From: Acidobacteriota bacterium
GTDB lineage: Bacteria > Acidobacteriota > Terriglobia > Terriglobales > Acidobacteriaceae
NCBI GenBank assembly: GCA_023410055.1
Contig: JAEYQK010000109.1
Span: 1 to 64,000 of the forward strand
Reading direction: 5' to 3'
DNA: 64,000 bases
Shown: positions 51,377 through 60,490 of the stretch, piece by piece
Numbering within the stretch: position 1 is the stretch's first letter
Layout: each line of letters starts with the position of its first letter
Made by a program: the position numbers and the translations under genes
Notes under the pieces: model-generated
What the model saw: only the letters and a program-made list of their open reading frames with translations
The model's database searches: none
What the model was told of the DNA's origin: nothing

Positions 51377-52342
51377 TCACTGCACCAGTTCTCTTGATTT
51401 GGCGCTCGTCGCCACCCGTGATTGGGGGATTCGCGACCTCAGGATTCGTTTTGCGGCTTGGACCCGATTGCGTCCCTGCTCCTTAGCGCTGAGGAGTGCG
51501 GCATCCGCTGACCTGAGCAAGCCGTCTTGGTCGAGGGCTCCTGTTTCGGCCGTTGTGGCGACTCCGAAGCTGATCGTCGCCGTAATCCGACTTCCAGCAA
51601 TACTGAACGGGGTATCCGAGATCGCAGAGCGAAGGCGCTCCGCTATCCCCTGAGCGCCGGACATGGTGCAATCAGGCGCGACAATCATGAATTCCTCTCC
51701 GCTATAGCGCCCTAGCGAGTCGTAGGGACGAATCGCCCCGGTGATGCGGCGGGCGCTCTCGCGCAAGATTGCATCACAGGCGGCCTGACCGTGTTTCGCA
51801 TTCGCGGCATAGAAAAAGTCCATATCGCCCAAGATCACGGCAAGACTGACGCCGTCGCGAGTGCTGCGCGCGAACTGAGCGCGCAGGTGGTCAAGAATGG
51901 CACGGCGGCCCCAAACGCCAGTGAGGGGGTCGTGGTCCAGTTCGGCATTCTGGTACTGGGCCAAACACCGCTGCAATTCCAGCAGGCGGAAGGCGATCTG
52001 TAGCCGTACGCTTAAGGTGACTGCATCCAGTGGCTTCGGGAGGTAATCGTCTACGCTATCGAACAACTCTGCCGCCGCATTGTGTTCCTGCGGAGACGAG
52101 AGGACGAGCAGATAGGGTGCAGACTCGCCCATAGCCGACCTTATCCGGCGGCACAACTCGAAGTCATCCGTCCCTGAGGGACAGGTGCCAACCAGCGCGA
52201 TTTGTGGCGGGTCCGGTTGCTGTAGGAAATTGATAGCTTCGGCGGCATCCTTCGCAAACACGAGTTCATGGGCGGAGCTTTCGGCGAACCGCGACAGCAG
52301 GACTCTGGAAATGGGATCGGTATCTGCCACAAGTATTCTCAT
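51377..52342 (-). CDS. GGDEF diguanylate cyclase with degenerate receiver domain
   Basis: The 321-residue protein has a receiver-like N-domain (MRILVADTDPISRVLLSRFAE), but where the phosphoryl Asp should stand it reads ALVGTCPSG, so no Asp is present. A GGDEF domain follows (LDHDPLTGVWGRRAILDHLRAQF, DMDFFYAANAKHG, YSGEEF). SGEEF is a functional variant of GGDEF, so c-di-GMP synthesis is likely. Regulation cannot be by phosphorylation of the receiver. Confidence 0.85.
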   Translation of the reverse strand: MRILVADTDPISRVLLSRFAESSAHELVFAKDAAEAINFLQQPDPPQIALVGTCPSGTDDFELCRRIRSAMGESAPYLLVLSSPQEHNAAAELFDSVDDYLPKPLDAVTLSVRLQIAFRLLELQRCLAQYQNAELDHDPLTGVWGRRAILDHLRAQFARSTRDGVSLAVILGDMDFFYAANAKHGQAACDAILRESARRITGAIRPYDSLGRYSGEEFMIVAPDCTMSGAQGIAERLRSAISDTPFSIAGSRITATISFGVATTAETGALDQDGLLRSADAALLSAKEQGRNRVQAAKRILRSRIPQSRVATSAKSRELVQ

Positions 52343-52433
52343 AGACTCACCGAACTGGATTATCGGCAGGCCGAGAGGAAACTTTAGGCAAGTAGCGATG
52401 GGAGGCCGCCGCGAGGAGAGGCCTCACGCGACT

Positions 52434-53243
52434 CTAGGGCTTGGCTTTGATTCGAGTCACGGTCGCTTCTACCTGAAAGGAGCTCCTGCTCTCTGGAACA
52501 TCGAGAGCCGCAAGTAGGGTACTCTTGCCTAGTTCCAGGCGAAACTGATCCATCACTTGAATCCGTGGCGCCAACGGGTTCTGTGGGGAATCGCGTGGAG
52601 AAGCATTCACGAAGTCCAAATCAACCCTTAAAATAACGTCCTTCTCGGTCTCGGACCGGATTTGGCACTCTAGGTTCTGCCACGCCTCGACCGATTGTGA
52701 GCCATCGGTTGAGGCCGTTTCCGATGATTTCGCGGATGTAGATCTCGAGCCTATTCGTACCTTCGCCGTTTCACGCGGGTCGGCGATAACAGAGAATTTC
52801 TTCGTCGCTGTCTGCTTGCCGCCTTCCAACTCACTCAGCCTGATTTCGATGCGATATTGGTTCCCAAACTTCTTTCGCGACGAATCAAGTTCAGCGACGA
52901 GCTTTTCCGAAAGAGCGATCTGATTCGCGGTTCCGCGAACTACGATCGCATCCTGGGCAGGGAGCAGCGTTACTCGTTGAACTTCGCTCATGACTCGCAG
53001 CGTATTGACAATGTCCTGCATTTCGGTGGGCGCGGTCGCATTCGAGAGGAAGAAAGTCTTAACTGTTCCGGTGAGAGTGCCTGTTGCGTCCGAGGGCCTC
53101 TTTTCTGCTGCTAGCTTTGCTTGGCTCGCATCGGTGGCAAGGGCCTTCTCTTGGCCGTCTTGCGCAACAGCTGCGGTGACCAGGCAGATTGATAGGAGTA
53201 AGCCTGTGGTTAAGTAGAGGTAACGACTGAGCTTCGAGCCCAT
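52434..53243 (-). CDS. Exported protein with a secretin-type N-domain
   Basis: The 269-residue protein has a signal peptide (YLTTGLLLSICLVTAAVAQ) and a segment TKTFFLSNATAPTEMQDIVNTLRVM..VTLLPAQDAIVVRGTANQIALSEKLVAELD that matches the NolW/secretin N-domain fold. The usual outer-membrane secretin barrel is absent; the C-terminal half is a beta-rich unknown domain. It may be an accessory or a pilot of a secretion or pilus system. Confidence 0.65.
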   Translation of the reverse strand: MGSKLSRYLYLTTGLLLSICLVTAAVAQDGQEKALATDASQAKLAAEKRPSDATGTLTGTVKTFFLSNATAPTEMQDIVNTLRVMSEVQRVTLLPAQDAIVVRGTANQIALSEKLVAELDSSRKKFGNQYRIEIRLSELEGGKQTATKKFSVIADPRETAKVRIGSRSTSAKSSETASTDGSQSVEAWQNLECQIRSETEKDVILRVDLDFVNASPRDSPQNPLAPRIQVMDQFRLELGKSTLLAALDVPESRSSFQVEATVTRIKAKP

Positions 53244-53368
53244 TGGTTCACCCTCCTGTTATGAAGTTGAGAAAGACACTCGCTCGCGTGGTTGGACTCT
53301 GACCAGAGCAGAAGGTTAGCAGAATGCGTCATCGGTGGACGCGATAAGCTACTTACCGCCTAGCCGCT

Positions 53369-53728
53369 TTAGCGCACTTTTACGACAAGGTACTGGAAAG
53401 TTCCTTCGACATGTTGAAACCAGTGCGGCGTTCCACTGGGAATCACGATGAGTTCACCCTTCTTCAACTGCGTGGATGAGCCGCCTGCGATGGACGAGCC
53501 GCGGATCTCGTCTGGCCCTATCACCTTTTCGTCAACAACAGTGCCGCCAGTCACGATCGTTGCAGTGCCGTCGATGACGAAGAATATATCAGTATCCTTA
53601 CCGTGAATCTCTGCCTCACCTGGGGCGGTGCGCTTCCCGGCGGAAATTGCGTAATTCTTGTCGCGGTCCTGCATGAACGAACCACCGGCAGCAAATGTCT
53701 TGTCTACTATCTGTTTGTTGAAATACAA
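53369..53728 (-). CDS. Small cupin-domain protein
   Basis: Start TTG 53728, four bases after GGAGG; upstream frame has cysteine-rich, un-protein-like residues. The 119-residue cupin has ISAGKRTAPGEAEIHGKDTDIFFVIDGTATIVTGG and GELIVIPSGTPHWFQHVEG. Metal ligands are reduced: H-x-D in the first motif and PHWFQH in the second. Substrate unknown. Confidence 0.8.
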   Translation of the reverse strand: MYFNKQIVDKTFAAGGSFMQDRDKNYAISAGKRTAPGEAEIHGKDTDIFFVIDGTATIVTGGTVVDEKVIGPDEIRGSSIAGGSSTQLKKGELIVIPSGTPHWFQHVEGTFQYLVVKVR

Positions 53729-53955
53729 GGTGCCTCCTATCTTGGTCGATTCGAATTTGGTTTTTCTTGGGCTGACGCCACAGCAAGGATGCGAGTCAAT
53801 TTGTTCTATGAGTTGACCACGAACAGCCACGCAATACCTTGTATTATGAGGCACTGTTATCCAACTTTGGCCACGTTTGTTGGTACCTATTTGGAACCGC
53901 CGACGATCATTTTTCGTACAAGTACACGGCTGCTTCAAAAAGAGAGATTCGAGAC

Positions 53956-55545
53956 ATGTCTAGTCCAGCTAGCCTGCAAACTCCAGCCGTCATGCAAGCC
54001 GACGAAATTCGACAATACCCGTGGTATGCGACCGGTATGGCGATCGTGTGTTATGTAGCGGCATTACGACTCTTGCTGCTTCTGCTGACGGCGAACCGGT
54101 ATGGCTTTTTTGGTGATGAGCTGTACTACATGGTTTGTGCCGAGCACCTGGATTGGGGCTACGTGGACCAGCCTCCCTTGGTGGTGCTGATTGCCTGGTT
54201 CGTGCGGCATGTTTTTGGCGACTCCCTTTTCGCTCTGCATCTGCTTCCGGCAATCTCCGGCGCGGCGAAAATCGTTCTCACCGGTGTGATCGCCCGTGAA
54301 CTTGGTGCGCGACGTTTGGGGATGGGGTTGGCCGCTATCACTGCGGCATGCGTCGTCATCTACTGGCCCCTCGATCACCTTTTTACGATGAACACCTTCG
54401 AGCCGCTGATCTGGATGGGCTGCGCACTTGTGATCATTCGCATAGTCAAGACCGGCAACCAGCGGCTTTGGCTGTGGTTCGGTGTGCTTGCCGGCGTCGG
54501 CATGCAGACAAAGTACTCAATGGGCATCTTCGGCTTAGGGGTTGTGGTTGGGCTAATCCTGACACCGGAGCGTAAGGCGTTCGCGAGTAAGTGGCTGTGG
54601 ATCGCCGGGGCAATCGCACTCCTCATTTGGCTGCCCAACATCATCTGGAACGTCCAACACCACTGGCCGTTCATCGAATTGATGCGCAACATCAAGGCCA
54701 GCGGGCGCGACGTTCAGCTGGGACCGATCGCGTTTATCAAGCAGCAGATCATGGTACTCGGCCCAGCAACGGTCCCCGTGTGGTTCGGCGGACTGCTGTA
54801 TCTAATGTTTGCGCGGGCCGCAAAACCGTACCGGATTCTAGGCTGGACTTTTCTCGTTACGGCGGGCGTGCTCATTGCGATGAAAGGCAAGGACTACTAT
54901 CTTGCACCGGCCTATCCCATGCTCTTCGCGGCAGGCGCGGTGGCGTTCGAGCGAGTGTTTGACCGGCGTTGGCTGAGATGGATCGCTCCCACGGCTGCAG
55001 CCTTCATGGTTCTGGAGATTCTGGTCTTCCTGCCTTACGCCATTCCAGTGCTGTCGGTCGAGAACTTCTTGAAGTACGAGAAGAAGGTCCCGCTGGGAGC
55101 GCAAGCCAGCGAGAAGAGTCACATGGCTTCCTCGATGCCGCACTACTATACGTGGGATTTCGGGTGGGAGGAGATGGTGGACGCAGTGGCGAAGGCCTAC
55201 TACAGCTTACCCCCTGAGGAGCGCGCGAAAGCAGCGATTTTTGGCAAGCACTATGGACAGGCCGGGGCGGTGGATCTGTTCGGCAAGAAATACGGCCTGC
55301 CTAAGGCTATCTCTGGTCACCAGAACTATTGGCTATGGGGTCCACGCGATTACACGGGCGAAATCGTGCTTGTCATGGGTTCGACTGTTGAACGCGAGCG
55401 CAAGCACTTTGAGAGCGTTGAGGTCGCCGCCACGTTCGATAATCCGTACATCTATCCTTGGGAGCGTCGCCCGATCCTGATCTGTCGTGGTTCCAAGATC
55501 GGAACGTTCCAGCAAGCGTGGCCGAAGTTAAAGAACTGGGATTGA
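53956..55545 (+). CDS. GT39-type membrane glycosyltransferase (ArnT/PMT-like)
   Basis: Start taken as ATG 53956; an earlier ATG at 53839 adds an unlikely leader. The 529-residue protein has 10-12 membrane helices and the GT-C fold signature FFGDELYYMVCAEHLDWGYVDQPPL near helix 1, whose aspartate is catalytic. A soluble C-terminal region (from about 390) follows. It moves a sugar from a polyprenyl phosphate carrier to a lipid or protein. Followed by a bidirectional terminator. Confidence 0.88.
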   Translation: MSSPASLQTPAVMQADEIRQYPWYATGMAIVCYVAALRLLLLLLTANRYGFFGDELYYMVCAEHLDWGYVDQPPLVVLIAWFVRHVFGDSLFALHLLPAISGAAKIVLTGVIARELGARRLGMGLAAITAACVVIYWPLDHLFTMNTFEPLIWMGCALVIIRIVKTGNQRLWLWFGVLAGVGMQTKYSMGIFGLGVVVGLILTPERKAFASKWLWIAGAIALLIWLPNIIWNVQHHWPFIELMRNIKASGRDVQLGPIAFIKQQIMVLGPATVPVWFGGLLYLMFARAAKPYRILGWTFLVTAGVLIAMKGKDYYLAPAYPMLFAAGAVAFERVFDRRWLRWIAPTAAAFMVLEILVFLPYAIPVLSVENFLKYEKKVPLGAQASEKSHMASSMPHYYTWDFGWEEMVDAVAKAYYSLPPEERAKAAIFGKHYGQAGAVDLFGKKYGLPKAISGHQNYWLWGPRDYTGEIVLVMGSTVERERKHFESVEVAATFDNPYIYPWERRPILICRGSKIGTFQQAWPKLKNWD

Positions 55546-55563
55546 GAAAGCGAGCTCTGAGTT

Positions 55564-55696
55564 GCGAGTACCTAGTACCTGGTTCAAGACCAGACAGCGA
55601 GATGAGCGCTTCAGGGCCATCATAGGAAGAGAAGAAAGCCGCCGATCTGGCGGCTTTCCTGCTTCAATAAGCAACTGGGAACTCGGTACTAGCTAC
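55564..55696. repeat. GTAC heptamer pair around a terminator
   Basis: GAGTACC-TAGTACC-TGG (55566-55582) and the reverse sense GGGAACT-CGGTACT-AGCTACT (55677-55697) enclose the terminator at 55635-55657. Confidence 0.65.
55635..55657. terminator. Bidirectional terminator between GT39 and radical SAM copy 2
   Basis: A perfect 9-bp stem AAAGCCGCC / GGCGGCTTT with a GATCT loop has T-rich and A-rich flanks on either side, so it can serve both convergent genes. Confidence 0.8.
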
Positions 55697-55700
55697 TTCT

Positions 55701-57818
55701 CTAGTCTCCGAGCACCGGTTCTTCGATGTCCTTGTGCTCCTCTTGCTCGGGAGCGGAAGGAGCCAGTGAATTCAGGGGCACGAAACCTTCTGGTGCTGGT
55801 TTCTCGCCCAGGATGTGCTGACGATAGAGCTTCTCCATGCGAGCGTTTTCGGCTGCCTTGAGCGCCGCATCGCGAGCACGGAGCTTCTCATCGCGAGCTG
55901 TCTTGGCAATTCCAAGCTTATCCAGATCGTGCTGCTCTTCGATCGTGACAATCTCGTCGCGCAGTTCGAGTCTCTGCAACTCCGGCTTGGCTATGCCGAC
56001 CTTCTTGCCGCCCGCGAAGATCTCGTGACGCCCATGCTCTTCGTACCACTTGGTGAGCGTAGCGGTCATGTGCATCTTCTCGATGATGTTGCGCCAGCCG
56101 ATACCAGTGTTATACGCGCAGAATGAAATCTCGCCTTCCTGCGTCGCGTACGGAATGATGCACTGTTCGGTGCGGCGGAAATCGTAATTGAAGAGGTCCT
56201 GGAACCACATGCCTGCAATGAACAGGAAGTTCCAGCGGTCCTGACGCCGTTTTTGAATGTCAGCCAGTGTGCGGTCACCCGTCACTTTGCCGTACGCGCC
56301 CGACTGGGCCTTCTTCGTTGCGCCGAACGTCTTGTCGAATTTCTTGAATAAGTCCGTCATTTTGAAGTGCGTCGGCGACTTGAACGGATCGTAGTTGCGC
56401 ATCAGCGACAACGCCATGCCTACCACACTCAAGAATCTTCCGCGGCCGGCATCGTTGACCTTCATGATGTCTTTCGCGAGGCGATCGCCGTTGAGGAACT
56501 CCGTCACCGGCTTGGCTTCCTTGGTTTCTTTATCGACCATGATCGCCATGCCCACGCCGCAGTTCGGATGGCAGCCGCAGCTGAGCTGCCCCCAGTCGGC
56601 TTGCGGTCCGTGAACGATGTCGCTCCAGTCGCTGAAGGTGCTGATAAACGATAGCGGGAACCAGTCGCGGCGCGGCTCACCGATGCCCATCTGGTTCTTC
56701 ACGTCATAGGCGAGATGCGAAAGCGTATAACGCTGCGCTTGCCGGCGCTCATCCGTGATCGCCTCGTCGCGTCCCGTAAACGAGACTGGCTGGAACGAGA
56801 GGAACGGGATGATCTTCGGATTATCGAGCGCGAACTGAATAATGCGTCCGACCTGCTCGTTGTTGATGCCGTTGATGATGGTCGTCACAGGCACGATGTC
56901 GACGCCGGCTTCATACAGGTTCTCGATCGCACGCAGTTTCACGTCGAACAAGTTGCCGACTTTGCGGTGCGAGTTCGCCGCATTGCCGATGCCGTCAAAC
57001 TGCAAGTACGCGTAGCGCAAACCCGCTTCGGCAGCTTTACGGCAGAACTCTTTCGACTTCGCGAACTCGATGCCGTTCGTGGCCGCCTGAACCGAGGTGT
57101 AACCAACCTTGCGCGCATACGCAACTGCATCCAGGAAGTAAGGCGAGAGCGTCGGCTCGCCACCCGAGAACTGCACCGACATCTGCCGCTTCGGCTTGAT
57201 GCTGATGGCGTCATCCAGCAGCTTCTGGATATCTTCCCAGCTCAGCTCGTGAACGAAGCCTACCTGGTTCGCGTCCATGAAGCAGGGGTCGCACATCATG
57301 TTGCAGCGATTCGTCAGGTCGATCGTGAGCACCGATCCGCGTCCGTGCGTGATCGTGCTCGATCCATGATTGTGCAGCCGTTCGTCGTTGTGCGCGCGGA
57401 TGTCGCGGCCGGGGAAGCTCTCCTCAAGGTGCTTGAACATCACCGGGTCAATGGACATTACGTCCTCGAAGTGGCCGTGAATGGGGCAATCCTTCACCAT
57501 CAGGATCTTGCCGTCGCGCTCGATCACCTGGGCCTTGAGTTCTCCGACCTTCTCGTTCTTGAGAATGTCCACTGGTACTTCGCCGTCGAGAATCTTGCTA
57601 CGGATCTCAGGCACACACTTCGGGCACAGCGAGTCCGTTGTGCGCGGCCAGCCGAGCGGAGGCTTCTTCTTCTCCCATGATTTCAGCAGTGGCTTGTCCG
57701 ACCACTTGGGCGTGAACGCCGGATTCGGCGAGATACGGTTCAGCCGTTCGTAAGCGCCCCATACGACGCCTGCGGCCGAGGTAAACACCTTTTCTACATA
57801 CTTGATCGGCTTGTGCAT
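55701..57818 (-). CDS. Radical SAM protein of the Tes (tetraether synthase) type, copy 2
   Basis: ATG 57818 with GGGGTG upstream. The 705-residue protein is clearly a paralogue of the 44819 gene: TDSLCPKC then DCPIHGHFEDV, the radical SAM C172-N-M-M-C176-D-P-C179, GGEP, HPNCG, and a C-terminal SFCAYNTGIGWRNIIEKMHM. The upstream CxxxCGxC-x2-H cluster of copy 1 is replaced by a His-rich stretch (HNDERLHNHGSSTITHG). It also carries an N-terminal extension and a long charged helical C-terminal tail (about residues 600-705). Both the extra cluster loss and the tail suggest a different substrate or step. Role in membrane-spanning lipid synthesis is proposed from family only. Confidence 0.75.
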   Translation of the reverse strand: MHKPIKYVEKVFTSAAGVVWGAYERLNRISPNPAFTPKWSDKPLLKSWEKKKPPLGWPRTTDSLCPKCVPEIRSKILDGEVPVDILKNEKVGELKAQVIERDGKILMVKDCPIHGHFEDVMSIDPVMFKHLEESFPGRDIRAHNDERLHNHGSSTITHGRGSVLTIDLTNRCNMMCDPCFMDANQVGFVHELSWEDIQKLLDDAISIKPKRQMSVQFSGGEPTLSPYFLDAVAYARKVGYTSVQAATNGIEFAKSKEFCRKAAEAGLRYAYLQFDGIGNAANSHRKVGNLFDVKLRAIENLYEAGVDIVPVTTIINGINNEQVGRIIQFALDNPKIIPFLSFQPVSFTGRDEAITDERRQAQRYTLSHLAYDVKNQMGIGEPRRDWFPLSFISTFSDWSDIVHGPQADWGQLSCGCHPNCGVGMAIMVDKETKEAKPVTEFLNGDRLAKDIMKVNDAGRGRFLSVVGMALSLMRNYDPFKSPTHFKMTDLFKKFDKTFGATKKAQSGAYGKVTGDRTLADIQKRRQDRWNFLFIAGMWFQDLFNYDFRRTEQCIIPYATQEGEISFCAYNTGIGWRNIIEKMHMTATLTKWYEEHGRHEIFAGGKKVGIAKPELQRLELRDEIVTIEEQHDLDKLGIAKTARDEKLRARDAALKAAENARMEKLYRQHILGEKPAPEGFVPLNSLAPSAPEQEEHKDIEEPVLGD

Positions 57819-58047
57819 TTCACCCCACAACCTTCAGAGACACTGCGGTCCCCACATCGATTGTTACGATTAGATAGCAGGGCGTGATGCGGAAGAACTG
57901 CGAAAGTTCGAACTGCTGAATAATTGTCCTCAGCAGCGAGATGTCACAGCGAATGGTGACGCGGCTCACGTGCTAATGTATTGAAAGCAAACAATCACAA
58001 ACGTGGGGCAACTTCGTTGCCCAAGGCCAAGGTAGACTACATATTCA

Positions 58048-59868
58048 TTGAAAAGGAGTTCAGGCTGTTATATTCTCCACCAGCCAAACACTCAGAGAAA
58101 ATCATTGATCGAGATACAGTCATCCTCCACCTCGTCTCCGGAATCGGAAACATCTTCTAGTGCTCAGCGCTCACGGACCCGCAAATTCGCGTCCCGGATT
58201 TTGCTTGTCCTCCGTCTCGTCATCTGGAACCGTTACTTCGCTTTCCTCGCTTTCATGTTCGGGTTTTCCGAGGTTCTGAGCAGGATTAGCACGCTGTCGC
58301 CAATCCGGCTCCATTACCGCATCGAAGTACCCGCGCTGCTGGCGGTTTACTGGGGACTCAACTTCGCCCTGCGCCCGCGCAAGATCTCGGCGTTCATCGC
58401 GGCGCTGCCGATCGTCATCTTCTACACGGGCCACGAGCTCTTCTTCCTCTCTTGGGGAAATGTCTTTAAGGCCATCGACGCTGAGAATCTACCCGAGTTA
58501 CTGAAGGTTCTACCTTGGATTCGAAAGCTGGCAGTAATCGTCGGCCTTAGTTCTCCGATTATTCTCCTGGTTTGCTATGCCAATTATCGGAAATACCGGC
58601 GTGTTCTGATCATGGGCGGGCTGGCGGTCCTGTTCCTCTTGACCCTTGAGCTGCGGCCAGGCGCGGTCCTGTGGTCGCTCAATCACCTCGGGTTGGATGT
58701 GGCGGAATGGTCCGACGCTGAAAGCGTAAATCGCAACGGCCGCTTCACAACCATGCTGTACTTCGAAGCAAAGAGGCGTCAGGCCCTCGCCGACACCGCC
58801 AATTACAGAGCACAAGGGGATTTCGATCAGCAAGTGCGCATGGCTGCCGACTTCATCCGAAAGCACGGCAACCGCCGCAACGTGCATCTCGTGGTGCTTG
58901 AGAGCTTCATCGATCCCACGTTGTTCAATGCGGTCACGTTTTCTAAAGATCCGCGACATCCGGACTTTGCAGCGCTCGTTGGGGATAAGCAGAGCTTCTC
59001 CATCTCCCCCGTATTCGGCGGCGAGACTGCCCAGGCTGAATTCGAGGCCCTCTGCGGCGCGCCCGGGTTGCAGAGACTATCTGAGATCGAGTTCGACGAT
59101 TTCAGCGGGGAGCCCGCCGGTTGCATGCCCGGCATTCTTCGCCAAGCCGGCTATTCGACAACGGTGACTAATGGCTTCGAGCCAAACTATTTCAACAGCA
59201 CGAAGGCCTACACGGGCATTGGATTCGAGAAGATTTACTTTCCACGCGAATATGGCAGCGCCAGCTCTAGCTATTTGACCGCGCGAAACGTCTCCGAGAG
59301 CGAGTACTACATGTTCGACGGAGACCTCTTCGACCAGAACCTCGCCTACGTCGAGCGAACCTTGCGTGACAATCCCCGCCGGCCGATGCTCAACTATATA
59401 TTGGGCATCTATGGCCACGAACCGCATGATATGGACACGGACAAGCGGCCATTGTTCCTTTCGGTGACCTCGGGGCAGAAAGACGAGCAACTCTTACGCG
59501 CCGCCAATCAGTACTGGTATCGTACCCAGGCCATCGCCAAATTTGTGCGTAGCTTGACGAAGCTCGATCCTAAGAGTGTCATCATCATCGTTAGCGATCA
59601 TCTGCCACCACTCGAGGGCGTGAAGAGTTACAGCGAATACCGGTACCTTAATAACGTTCAGGACAACACGCATCTCAACCGGATTCTGATCTTTGAAAAC
59701 GGGAAAGTGGTGCGGCACAAGACGATCCACCACTACGAGATACCGTCAGTTATTTATGACTATCTCACTAGCAAGGAATTCTGCACCGAGCTCCACTGCA
59801 ACCTGTCAGACGAAGAACTCGAGCAGAAATACATGGCCATCATGTCCCGCGCGGTCGGCCAGCGATAG
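58048..59868 (+). CDS. LTA-synthase-like phosphoglycerol transferase family protein
   Basis: TTG 58048 is the longest start; a ribosome-binding AAGGAG (58053-58058) lies inside it, so the true start may be a few codons on. The 606-residue protein has five membrane helices (to about 230) and an outer sulfatase-fold domain. The nucleophile threonine lies in GGETAQAEFEALCG, and metal-binding in VSDHLPP. The family includes LtaS and OpgB/OpgE-like enzymes that add phosphoglycerol or phosphoethanolamine. In a Gram-negative host it more likely modifies glycans or lipids than teichoic acid. Confidence 0.8.
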   Translation: MKRSSGCYILHQPNTQRKSLIEIQSSSTSSPESETSSSAQRSRTRKFASRILLVLRLVIWNRYFAFLAFMFGFSEVLSRISTLSPIRLHYRIEVPALLAVYWGLNFALRPRKISAFIAALPIVIFYTGHELFFLSWGNVFKAIDAENLPELLKVLPWIRKLAVIVGLSSPIILLVCYANYRKYRRVLIMGGLAVLFLLTLELRPGAVLWSLNHLGLDVAEWSDAESVNRNGRFTTMLYFEAKRRQALADTANYRAQGDFDQQVRMAADFIRKHGNRRNVHLVVLESFIDPTLFNAVTFSKDPRHPDFAALVGDKQSFSISPVFGGETAQAEFEALCGAPGLQRLSEIEFDDFSGEPAGCMPGILRQAGYSTTVTNGFEPNYFNSTKAYTGIGFEKIYFPREYGSASSSYLTARNVSESEYYMFDGDLFDQNLAYVERTLRDNPRRPMLNYILGIYGHEPHDMDTDKRPLFLSVTSGQKDEQLLRAANQYWYRTQAIAKFVRSLTKLDPKSVIIIVSDHLPPLEGVKSYSEYRYLNNVQDNTHLNRILIFENGKVVRHKTIHHYEIPSVIYDYLTSKEFCTELHCNLSDEELEQKYMAIMSRAVGQR

Positions 59869-59875
59869 AGCTAAT

Positions 59876-60490
59876 TCAGCATCGGGGAGCGGCTTTTACG
59901 CTACTCGGTAATGGGATGTCGCATCGCTGGCAGGCGAACGTGGGCTCGCGATTCACGAATCCGCAGACGTCGCACACTTCTCCTGGTTGCTGCCGAGAAC
60001 TTCGTGGAGCCGAATGCACGGCCTTCTCGGTGCGCCCGGTGAACGGTGGTTTCACATACGCTGAATCGCCGAGTCGCGAGGCATCAAAATGCGGTGTCTT
60101 GTCATGGCCGAGGTGCTTTCGGTCAGCCAGCTTTTCAATCGCGCTTACCAGCATTCCGGCATCGAACGGCTTCTTTATAAAACCATCGGCCTTGCTCTCA
60201 ATGCTTTCCATTCCATGGAGCGTCTCGATTCTGCTGTCGGTCAGCAACACGGCAATATTCGCCGTGTCCGGAATGGACTTCAGTTTTTCGCAGATCTCAA
60301 TACCGGTAAGCCCCGGCAAATGCACGTCCAGCATAAGAACGTCCGGGTACGATTCCCCGTCCAGGATCGTCTTGATCACGGCCAAGCCGTTGCTCACTGC
60401 CAAGACTTCATGGCCTGCCGCCGAGAGGATTCTCACACCCATCTTCTGAGCTGCGATATCGTTCTCTGCAACGAGGATTTTCAGCGGCAC
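59876..60490 (-). CDS. Response regulator with C-terminal zinc ribbon
   Basis: Start GTG 60490 with AGGAG before; a longer frame to 60535 is less likely. The 204-residue protein has a complete receiver (LKILVAENDIAAQ, D in LMLDVHLPGLTG, T in LLTDS, K in FIKKPFDA) and a C-terminal pair CDVCGF..FACQRC (zinc ribbon). There is no DNA-binding domain. Zinc ribbons on single receivers can mediate protein contact. It is convergent with the LTA-like gene, seven bases apart. Confidence 0.85.
   Translation of the reverse strand: MPLKILVAENDIAAQKMGVRILSAAGHEVLAVSNGLAVIKTILDGESYPDVLMLDVHLPGLTGIEICEKLKSIPDTANIAVLLTDSRIETLHGMESIESKADGFIKKPFDAGMLVSAIEKLADRKHLGHDKTPHFDASRLGDSAYVKPPFTGRTEKAVHSAPRSSRQQPGEVCDVCGFVNREPTFACQRCDIPLPSSVKAAPRC

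Noticed and set aside
56715..57680. Long plus-strand frame opposite radical SAM copy 2
   Set aside because: Antisense shadow of a strong gene with clear motifs; product is Arg/Val-rich and unrelated to any family.
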